A stretch of DNA of 11,646 nucleotides from Deltaproteobacteria bacterium (GTDB taxonomy: Bacteria; Desulfobacterota; Syntrophorhabdia; Syntrophorhabdales; Syntrophorhabdaceae). The stretch covers positions 1 through 11,646 of the forward strand of contig DNYO01000132.1 of NCBI GenBank assembly GCA_003506795.1. Reading direction: 5' to 3'. This document shows positions 7,063 to 11,646 of this stretch, piece after piece. Under the pieces are notes generated by a model. It was given only the letters and a program-made list of their open reading frames with translations, searched no databases and was not told the DNA's origin. The position numbers were made by a program, and so were the translations under genes. Within the stretch, counting starts at the first letter, position 1. Every line of letters starts with the position of its first letter.

Positions 7063-7094
7063 AATAGGTCCAATAAGTCCCATAAGACCTATTT
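7063..7094. repeat. 9-bp tandem repeat with flanking inverted repeat
   Basis: In the 54-nt gap between nifS and mtaB, three 9-bp units run back to back: GTCCAATAA (7068-7076), GTCCCATAA (7077-7085) and the degenerate GACCTATTT (7086-7094). The same segment is bounded by a perfect 7-bp inverted repeat, AATAGGT (7063-7069) and ACCTATT (7087-7093). It resembles the short GTCCYATAA-type periodic arrays I associate with intergenic DNA of anaerobic Desulfobacterota; that association is from memory. Confidence 0.6.
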
Positions 7095-7099
7095 CTTTT

Positions 7100-8260
7100 C
7101 TATCTTTTGTAAAAAGGTGACATTTCGCGCAGCCTGGCTACGATGCCGGGGAGGATCTCGATAACGTAGTCTATCTCCTCCCGGGTGTTGTCGCGTCCCA
7201 GGCTGAAGCGAAGGGCGCTCTGACAGAGATCTCCCGGGATGCCCATTGCCAGGAGCACGTGGGAAGGCTCGGAGGAACCCGACGAGCAGGCCGACCCCGA
7301 TGATACGGCCACGCCCTTCATGTCGAGGGCGAGAAGGAGAGATTCCGATTCCACGAACTGGAAACTGAGATTCAGTGTATTGGAGACTCTTTGCACGGGA
7401 TGACCGTTTAGCCGCACATGGTCGATTCGCTCAAGAATCCCGTCCAGGAGTCGCTTGCGCAGTGCCTCCGTGGCAATGCTTCGTTCGTCCATCCTGTCTC
7501 CGGCTATCTCACAGGCCTTGCCGAAAGCCACGATACCGATGACATTCTCCGTTCCGGCCCGTCTTCCCGATTCCTGGTGTCCGCCGTGGATGAGATTGTG
7601 CAGGCCGATGCCTTCACGAACGTAGAGCGCCCCGACTCCCTTTGGGGCGTAGACCTTGTGTCCCGAAAAGCTGGCGAGATCGACGCCAAGGGTCCGTACG
7701 TCGACGTCCAGTTTCCCCAGTGCTTGCACCATGTCGGAATGAAAGGGGATTTCCTTTTCCCGTGCGATGCGGGCTATATCGCCAACGGGCATTACCGTGC
7801 CTGTCTCGTTATTGGCGTACATGATGGAGATCAAAATGGTGTCTTTCTTGATGGAACGCCGCACATCGTCAGGGTCGACAAGGCCATGACCGTCGACGGG
7901 AAGGTATGTAACGGTGAAGCCCCTCGTTTCCAGGTACCGGCAGACGTTGAGGACCGCGGGGTGTTCCACCATTGAAGTAATGATGTGACCCTTCCCGGCC
8001 GCGAGCGCAATCCCTTTTATGGCGTGATTGTCGGCCTCACTGCCGCAGCTCGTAATGACGACCTCTTCGACCCCGGCGCCGATCGTACGGGCAATTTGCC
8101 CGCGAGCCGCTTCATAGGAGGTCTTAACCTCTCTTCCCGCAAAATGGAGGCTTGAAGGGTTTCCGAAGAGCCCGTTCAGGAACGGCCTGATGGCGTCGGC
8201 CACCTGCGGATGGACGGGCGTCGTGGCGTTATTGTCCAAATATATCCTGGGTATCGGCAC
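7100..8260 (-). CDS. Cysteine desulfurase, NifS/IscS type (GTG start)
   Basis: This PLP enzyme releases alanine from cysteine and holds the sulfur as a persulfide for Fe-S cluster assembly or thiolation. The 386-aa protein begins with YLDNNATTPVHP (7-18), has His100 (EH), the PLP-binding Lys202 in SFSGHKVYAPKG, and the persulfide-carrying Cys325 in SGSACSSGSSEPSHVLLAMG, which is the group I (NifS/IscS) signature. The start is GTG at 8260; no closer ATG fits the conserved N-terminus, the upstream ribosome site is weak, and the gap to the ferredoxin gene is 3 nt, so translation is probably coupled. There is no IscU/NifU scaffold or IscR gene beside it. It may serve housekeeping Fe-S assembly or the neighbouring sulfur proteins and MtaB. 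Confidence 0.93.
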   Translation of the reverse strand: MPIPRIYLDNNATTPVHPQVADAIRPFLNGLFGNPSSLHFAGREVKTSYEAARGQIARTIGAGVEEVVITSCGSEADNHAIKGIALAAGKGHIITSMVEHPAVLNVCRYLETRGFTVTYLPVDGHGLVDPDDVRRSIKKDTILISIMYANNETGTVMPVGDIARIAREKEIPFHSDMVQALGKLDVDVRTLGVDLASFSGHKVYAPKGVGALYVREGIGLHNLIHGGHQESGRRAGTENVIGIVAFGKACEIAGDRMDERSIATEALRKRLLDGILERIDHVRLNGHPVQRVSNTLNLSFQFVESESLLLALDMKGVAVSSGSACSSGSSEPSHVLLAMGIPGDLCQSALRFSLGRDNTREEIDYVIEILPGIVARLREMSPFYKR

Positions 8261-8263
8261 GTT

Positions 8264-8674
8264 CTACTCGAAGGAGACATTCATCGCCTTGACGGGACAA
8301 ACCCGGACGCAGAGCTCGCAGGCGACGCAGCGATTATAGTCGAACTCCACCTTCATTGTCTTTCTGTCCTTTATGTACAGCGCTTCAGGAGCGCAAACGC
8401 TGGTGCAGACGCCGCAGTGAACGCACTTCGCCTCGTCCCGGTTGATGTCCCGTTCCATGGGTTCCGTGTCGATGTCAAGGCCCGTAAGGTATTTCATCCC
8501 TTTCTTGAAATTTGTTTCTGTCCCTTCGACCTCGATGACCATCATGGACTCCGCCTTCGGGGATATGTTGGCCCTCAGGATATTGAAAACAAGGTTGAAA
8601 TCCTTGACGAGCCGGTAAACGATAGGCTTGTCGATGGTGTCTTTCTTAAAGCGGAGAATGATCCTCTTCTTCAT
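8264..8674 (-). CDS. NIL-domain 2x[4Fe-4S] ferredoxin
   Basis: A 136-aa cytosolic protein with an N-terminal NIL domain (about residues 1-75) and a C-terminal two-cluster ferredoxin. The two CxxCxxCxxxC motifs are Cys84/87/90/94 and Cys116/119/122/126. The NIL domain is otherwise found at the end of methionine ABC-transporter ATPases, where it binds methionine. NIL-ferredoxins accompany DUF39/COG1900 proteins in the anaerobic homocysteine pathway described in methanogens and predicted in sulfate reducers (from memory). The start is taken as ATG at 8674, with GAGG 6 nt upstream. An in-frame extension to 8749 would add 25 non-conserved residues and overlap the UPF0280 gene by 26 nt. It probably donates electrons or handles sulfur with its neighbours. 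Confidence 0.9.
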   Translation of the reverse strand: MKKRIILRFKKDTIDKPIVYRLVKDFNLVFNILRANISPKAESMMVIEVEGTETNFKKGMKYLTGLDIDTEPMERDINRDEAKCVHCGVCTSVCAPEALYIKDRKTMKVEFDYNRCVACELCVRVCPVKAMNVSFE

Positions 8675-8723
8675 GTTGGTCCTCGCGTGTTCTCTTGAGC
8701 CTTGCCGGGCAGACTCGCGGAAT

Positions 8724-9446
8724 TTATAGTTCGACGATATCGAGATCACCCCAGGCAGCGAGCTGGTCGCCGAGGATGATCAATATCCCCGTTATACCGG
8801 GGAACTGCTGTCCTTGCTCGACGGCGTCAGCAATATCGTCCTTCTTTTTTACAATATTACCGAGGCAAGTTGCAAGTCCATCGGCAAACAGGCAGGAGCG
8901 GCCCAGGATGCAAACCGCGTCCGCGTTGCCGAAGCTCAGGGAGTGGCCCACGGTTCCCGACGAGGTGCACACTCCCCGGGCCTGTGGTCCGGGATGGATC
9001 TTGATACCAATCCGTTCACTGAAAGGCGAAACGCCGGCATGGACCTGTATGATGCGCTCCGCCGAGGCTCTTAGATAGATGTCGCCGCCGTTCTCGATGA
9101 TGAAGTCTTCCGTAAGAGACATGATGTCCCGGCCTGTGAACTCGGCCACGGCGCCGGCGACGGTGGCCATCGGCCCGACCCCGATCACGGCCGATGCCTC
9201 GATCATTTCGCGGATTATGGGTGGGGCCAGGCGGTCCTTAGGGACGGGCACCAGGCTTTCCTGAAAAAAAGGCTTCAGCCGTATATATTCCTCGAGCTGG
9301 TGGCGGTAAAAGAGGACACGTTCCTTTATAAAAGGGCCGAGATCGCACGAGGTACAGCAGAACAAATCTGTTTCCCTGTGTTTGACCTCATAGCAAACGA
9401 GTTCGGCAGGTCGTGATATCCGGCGATAGAATCTTTCTTCATACAT
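8724..9446 (-). CDS. UPF0280 (COG2122, ApbE-like) protein
   Basis: The 240-aa product matches the UPF0280 family, related in fold to the FMN transferase ApbE. Visible family segments are MYEERFYRR (1-9), GVGPMATVAGAVAEF (89-103), ENGGDIYLR (118-126), a Gly/Ser-rich segment at 158-173 (VCTSSGTVGHS) and ADGLATCLGN (188-197), the last resembling the metal/FAD-binding motif of ApbE. A CCTSC cluster at 30-34 and Cys160, Cys179, Cys185 and Cys194 make the protein cysteine-rich. From memory, a COG2122 protein (MA1715) improves sulfide assimilation in Methanosarcina acetivorans, which fits the ferredoxin and desulfurase genes that follow. It is the first gene of its operon. The Shine-Dalgarno is poor, and a TGACATGTCA palindrome sits just before the ATG. 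Confidence 0.9.
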   Translation of the reverse strand: MYEERFYRRISRPAELVCYEVKHRETDLFCCTSCDLGPFIKERVLFYRHQLEEYIRLKPFFQESLVPVPKDRLAPPIIREMIEASAVIGVGPMATVAGAVAEFTGRDIMSLTEDFIIENGGDIYLRASAERIIQVHAGVSPFSERIGIKIHPGPQARGVCTSSGTVGHSLSFGNADAVCILGRSCLFADGLATCLGNIVKKKDDIADAVEQGQQFPGITGILIILGDQLAAWGDLDIVEL

Positions 9447-9448
9447 GC

Positions 9449-9458
9449 TGACATGTCA
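9449..9458. repeat. 10-bp perfect palindrome at the UPF0280 start codon
   Basis: TGACATGTCA is perfectly symmetric and lies 2 nt upstream of the UPF0280 ATG, where the ribosome site should be. It could bind a protein or fold within the leader; no function is shown by sequence alone. Confidence 0.5.
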
Positions 9459-9481
9459 CGCTGATGGTCGGTATGGATACA

Positions 9482-9495
9482 ATATCTGCAAATAT
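9482..9495. promoter_or_regulatory. Imperfect dyad over the UPF0280 promoter -10/+1, possible operator
   Basis: ATATcTGCAaATAT is a 14-bp dyad centred on TGCA with one mismatched pair. It overlaps the -10 hexamer and predicted transcription start of the UPF0280 operon, where a bound repressor would block transcription. The AT-rich context raises the chance of coincidence. Confidence 0.35.
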
Positions 9496-9519
9496 ATCAG
9501 GAACATGGGTGGCTGTCAA
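9491..9519 (-). promoter_or_regulatory. Sigma-70 promoter of the UPF0280-ferredoxin-nifS-mtaB operon
   Basis: On the minus strand TTGACA (9519-9514, 6/6) and TATATT (9496-9491, 5/6) are exactly 17 bp apart. The start of transcription is expected near 9485-9487, leaving a leader of about 40 nt before the ATG at 9446. The hexamers and spacing are identical to those of the lipid-operon promoter at 4903-4931. Confidence 0.85.
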
Positions 9520-9547
9520 CGGATGTTGTGAAGATCGAAGATACAAG

Positions 9548-9571
9548 GCGTGAAGCGCCGGGGCGTCACGC
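9548..9571. repeat. GC-rich 24-nt inverted repeat in the divergent intergenic region
   Basis: The arms 9548-9559 and 9560-9571 are complementary at 10 of 12 positions, with the outer six pairs (GCGTGA / TCACGC) perfect. It lies between the two divergent promoters, in neither transcript, next to a second palindrome at 9582-9595. A protein-binding or DNA-architecture role is possible. Confidence 0.5.
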
Positions 9572-9581
9572 GTGGAGCGCG

Positions 9582-9595
9582 GGACCGGCCGGTCC
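9582..9595. repeat. 14-bp perfect palindrome
   Basis: GGACCGGCCGGTCC is perfectly self-complementary and is followed by ATTTTATAAA. The lack of a real loop and of a clean T-run argues against an intrinsic terminator. It lies about 37 bp upstream of the regulator's -35 box and may be a binding site. Confidence 0.55.
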
Positions 9596-9631
9596 ATTTT
9601 ATAAACAAGGGGATATTCGTAATAAGGTGGA

Positions 9632-9660
9632 TTGATTATAGGAAATCTTTTCGCTATAAT
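9632..9660 (+). promoter_or_regulatory. Sigma-70 promoter of the HTH-PBP regulator gene
   Basis: TTGATT (9632-9637, 4/6) and a perfect TATAAT (9655-9660) are separated by exactly 17 bp. The usual 6-7 nt distance from the -10 puts the transcription start at about 9666-9667, which coincides with the A of the first usable ATG, so the message may be leaderless. Confidence 0.8.
9636..9659. promoter_or_regulatory. Dyad in the regulator promoter, candidate autoregulatory operator
   Basis: TTATAG (9636-9641) and CTATAA (9654-9659) form a perfect inverted repeat around a 12-bp spacer. The dyad fills the promoter spacer and covers five of six bases of the -10 box, the position expected for an autorepressor. 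The arms are AT-rich and only 6 bp, so chance is possible. Confidence 0.45.
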
Positions 9661-9666
9661 GTCCAG

Positions 9667-10545
9667 ATGGAGATAATGTCGGCAAAAGAAGTTTCGAAAT
9701 ATCTCAGGATCAACGAAAAGATGATATACCGGCTGGTGCAGGAATCGCGCCTTCCCGCGGTCAGGATCGGCGGCAAGATATCCTTCGCCAGGGAACTCAT
9801 CGACGATTGGATACTTGAGAACACACAGCGGGAAAAGCTTGTCTTTATAGCCGGAAGCGATGATCCGCTTCTGAAAAAGATCATCGATCTCTTCAATGCG
9901 TCCCAGAAAGGAACGACGGTCTTTTATGCACCGGTGGGAAGTCTGAGGGGTCTGGAACTTCTTCGGGATCATACCGCATCGGCATCCTGCGTGCACATCT
10001 ATGACATGGAGAAGAAGGGCTACACGCTCTCCTATCTCCGAAAGTATCTCGAAAGCGAAAACTATGCCGTCATCAATCTTTTCTTCAGGGAACAAGGGCT
10101 TTACCTGCAAAAGGGCAACCCCGCCGGCATAGCATCCCTTGGCGACCTGGCCTCGCGCGGCGCGAGCTTCATTAATAGAAGAAAAGGTACGGGCACGCGG
10201 CTTCTCTTCGATTTTCTCCTCATGGAGGCCGGTATCGAACCATCGAAGATCAACGGATATGATCGCGAGGCTGAGTCCCACCTGGGTGCCGGCACAGCTG
10301 TCGTGCGCGGGACCGCCGACGCCTCCGTGGGCATACGCTACATCGCTGCCATGCTGAATCTCGATTTTGTGCCCCTTTTCAAGGAACGCTTCGATCTCGT
10401 CGTTCCCTATGACCGGTATACAAGTGCGCAGACGAAGGCCTTTCTCGATTTTCTCAACGAGCCCCTTTTTCTGCATTCCATGAAGGACCATGAGGGCTAC
10501 GACATGTCGCAAACGGGGAGCGTTCTTAACAAAGATGCACGATGA
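9667..10545 (+). CDS. HTH (excisionase type) regulator with PBP-like molybdate/tungstate-type sensor domain
   Basis: A predicted cytosolic one-component transcription factor of 292 aa. Residues about 3-50 are an excisionase/MerR-like helix-turn-helix (SAKEVSKYLRINEKMIYRLV, then LPAVRIGGKISFARELIDDW). Residues about 58-270 form a PBP-like (COG1910, PF12727-type) ligand domain with GSLRGLELL (91-99), REQGLYLQKGNPAGI (141-155), NRRKGTGTRLL (170-180), GYDREAESHLGAG (197-209) and VPLFKERFDLVVP (235-247). Such domains derive from molybdate/tungstate binding proteins; the actual ligand here is unknown. The ATG at 9667 has no Shine-Dalgarno and falls on the predicted transcription start; ATG 9676 has GGAG only 3 nt before it and would give 289 aa. 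It is divergent from the UPF0280 sulfur genes and probably cotranscribed with the methyltransferase gene. No transporter or molybdopterin gene lies nearby. Confidence 0.88.
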   Translation: MEIMSAKEVSKYLRINEKMIYRLVQESRLPAVRIGGKISFARELIDDWILENTQREKLVFIAGSDDPLLKKIIDLFNASQKGTTVFYAPVGSLRGLELLRDHTASASCVHIYDMEKKGYTLSYLRKYLESENYAVINLFFREQGLYLQKGNPAGIASLGDLASRGASFINRRKGTGTRLLFDFLLMEAGIEPSKINGYDREAESHLGAGTAVVRGTADASVGIRYIAAMLNLDFVPLFKERFDLVVPYDRYTSAQTKAFLDFLNEPLFLHSMKDHEGYDMSQTGSVLNKDAR

Positions 10546-10618
10546 CCCGAGGGAGAACCCCCGGTCTTCCGGCTAAAGGCCCTCTCAAACATGTCCCCCT
10601 CCACAGCGAGGAAAATCA

Positions 10619-11446
10619 TTGAAACCCAAACATCCGGAACCCGTGCGGCGTGTCGATATCGTAGTTGACCCGGGGGCTGAAGAACTTCTTCCCGAAGAGA
10701 TCTATACCCTCCACTCTCCCTCCGGAATATGGGTTGTGGAAGAGAATTCGAAAACGATTATCAGGGCCTATCCCGAGCACGTCGAAACCTTTCTGTCAGC
10801 TATTCGGCAAAGCGGCATACCCATTGGAGACGTTCGGGTTACCGAGGAGGCCCGTCGTGACTATTCCGAAATGGCCAGGCGGTATTTCCGTCCCATTACC
10901 GTTGAGGACATTGTCATCCGGGCACCCTGGAACTCGCAGCGCAAAGGTGTCCGTTATATCACCATCGAACCGGGAATGGCCTTCGGGACGGGCAGACATG
11001 AGTCGACACGGCTCATGATGAAGCTTATGAAGGACGTCGACTTTTCAGGAAAGCGTGTCCTCGATATCGGCTGCGGCTCGGGTCTTCTGTCCCTTTACGC
11101 ACGTCTTAAGGGTGCTAAATATGTCTATGCCGTCGACAACGACCTGGACGCCGTCCTTTCAGCGCAAAAGAACATGCTCCTCAATGATGCATCGGATATT
11201 GAAATCGTCTGTGCGGACCTCATGGATGTGGGCGGCAAATATGATGTTGTTCTCGCCAATCTCGACATCCGTACGTTTGCCCTGACATCGGGCCACATTA
11301 TGGGCCTCTGGAAAAGTAAAGGGGTTTTGATCGTTTCAGGCATCATCGGCAGGGAAAAGAAAGAGGCCCTGAAGCTGTTTTTCCCCTGCGAGCCGGTGAG
11401 GGAAGTCAGGAAGAACGCCTGGAGGGGATTCCTTTTTAGAAGATAG
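10619..11446 (+). CDS. prmA: PrmA-like (ribosomal protein L11) methyltransferase, divergent; TTG start
   Basis: A 275-aa SAM-dependent class I methyltransferase best placed in the PrmA family, which trimethylates ribosomal protein L11. Visible motifs are EPGMAFGTGRHEST (117-130, PrmA usually has GTGTHPTT), SAM motif I VLDIGCGSG (147-155), the ribose-binding acidic AVDND (171-175) and VLANLD (211-216, in place of the usual NILA). An N-terminal domain of about 100 residues precedes the catalytic core, and the end NAWRGFLFRR resembles PrmA. The start is TTG at 10619 with GAGG 7 nt upstream; there is no in-frame ATG nearby. It follows the regulator by 73 nt. The motif differences mean a different protein substrate cannot be excluded. 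Confidence 0.8.
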   Translation: MKPKHPEPVRRVDIVVDPGAEELLPEEIYTLHSPSGIWVVEENSKTIIRAYPEHVETFLSAIRQSGIPIGDVRVTEEARRDYSEMARRYFRPITVEDIVIRAPWNSQRKGVRYITIEPGMAFGTGRHESTRLMMKLMKDVDFSGKRVLDIGCGSGLLSLYARLKGAKYVYAVDNDLDAVLSAQKNMLLNDASDIEIVCADLMDVGGKYDVVLANLDIRTFALTSGHIMGLWKSKGVLIVSGIIGREKKEALKLFFPCEPVREVRKNAWRGFLFRR

Positions 11447-11500
11447 CCTGAGGGTTCAAAGGCATCGGAGGCAAAAGCGGAATCAGGCTTATTTTCTTCT
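11445..11500 (+). terminator. Candidate intrinsic terminator after the PrmA-like gene
   Basis: A perfect 7-bp inverted repeat, AGCCTGA (11445-11451, overlapping the TAG stop) and TCAGGCT (11483-11489), is followed at once by a T-rich run (TATTTTCTTCT). The 31-nt loop is long, so the hairpin may be weak. It would separate the PrmA-like gene from the purN-like gene. Confidence 0.45.
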
Positions 11501-11551
11501 GAGCGGCAGGACCCTGTGTGTCGAACCTAATTTTTCAGCAGGGGGCATTTG

Positions 11552-11646
11552 ATGAACATAGGATTTCTCGCCTCACATGGCGGAAGCAATATGCAGGCGA
11601 TCATTGACGCCTGCAAGGCAGGGAGGCTCAGCGCGGTGCCGGTCGT
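11552..11646 (+). CDS. purN: PurN-like formyltransferase (N-terminus only)
   Basis: The first 31 codons of a gene that runs off the window. The N-terminus MNIGFLASHGGSNMQAIIDA matches phosphoribosylglycinamide formyltransferase, which formylates GAR with 10-formyl-tetrahydrofolate in purine synthesis: a first beta-strand, a phosphate-binding GSN motif (residues 11-13) and the QAIIDA helix. The usual sequence is SGxGSN; here it is SHGGSN, which leaves some doubt whether this is the canonical enzyme or a paralog. The ATG at 11552 has AGGGGG 6-7 nt upstream. No clear promoter was seen in the 105-nt gap before it. Confidence 0.82.
   Translation, partial: MNIGFLASHGGSNMQAIIDACKAGRLSAVPV

Noticed and set aside
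8675..8749. 25-residue N-terminal extension of the NIL-ferredoxin
   Set aside because: It overlaps the end of the UPF0280 gene, shows no conservation, and the ATG at 8674 has a good GAGG ribosome site and the typical NIL start.
9550..9666. N-terminal extension of the regulator from a GTG at 9550
   Set aside because: It would add 39 residues translated through the palindromes and the TTGATT-17-TATAAT promoter, with no conserved sequence before the HTH.
9439..10512. Long minus-strand open frame (357 codons) opposite the HTH-PBP regulator
   Set aside because: Its product matches no family I recognise, it has no usable start context, and it is wholly antisense to a gene with clear HTH and PBP motifs. 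High-GC codon bias explains the open frame.
10546..10618. Possible terminator between the regulator and the PrmA-like gene
   Set aside because: Only a 4-bp CCGG/CCGG stem and a 5-bp GAGGG/CCCTC pairing are present, with no T-tract; read-through is more likely.

Overview
The window looks like chromosomal DNA from an anaerobic Gram-negative bacterium, most likely a member of the Desulfobacterota (former Deltaproteobacteria). The indications are a moderately GC-rich composition, the UPF0280 and NIL-ferredoxin genes (families concentrated in methanogens and anaerobic sulfur-metabolising bacteria), a COG1910-type HTH/PBP regulator, and an acyl-CoA dehydrogenase inside the fatty-acid operon. This placement is inferred from gene content. 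No rRNA, tRNA, CRISPR array, insertion sequence or prophage gene was seen.

Positions 1-4931, minus strand: a lipid-synthesis operon read from right to left as yceD (DUF177), rpmF, plsX, an acyl-CoA dehydrogenase, fabD, fabG and acpP (cut by the window edge). It is preceded by a near-consensus sigma-70 promoter (TTGACA, 17 bp, TATATT). The order matches the widespread yceD-rpmF-plsX-fabH-fabD-fabG-acpP cluster, except that an acyl-CoA dehydrogenase occupies the slot where fabH is expected.

Positions 5024-9519, minus strand: a second series read as UPF0280 (ApbE-like, COG2122), NIL-domain 2x[4Fe-4S] ferredoxin, NifS/IscS-type cysteine desulfurase, mtaB (tRNA methylthiotransferase), then yggT and yggU. 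UPF0280, ferredoxin and desulfurase form a compact sulfur-handling group behind another TTGACA-17-TATATT promoter. As far as I recall, UPF0280 and NIL-ferredoxin proteins have been tied to sulfide assimilation and homocysteine formation in methanogens. MtaB consumes sulfur in tRNA modification.

Positions 9447-9666: a divergent intergenic region with two outward promoters, several dyads and two GC-rich palindromes. Positions 9667-11646, plus strand: a one-component regulator (excisionase-type HTH plus molybdate/tungstate-type periplasmic-binding domain), a PrmA-like methyltransferase, a possible terminator, and the start of a PurN-like formyltransferase. The regulator's promoter places the predicted transcription start on or next to its ATG, so the message may be leaderless. 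Because it faces the UPF0280 operon, the regulator is a natural candidate to control that operon and itself.
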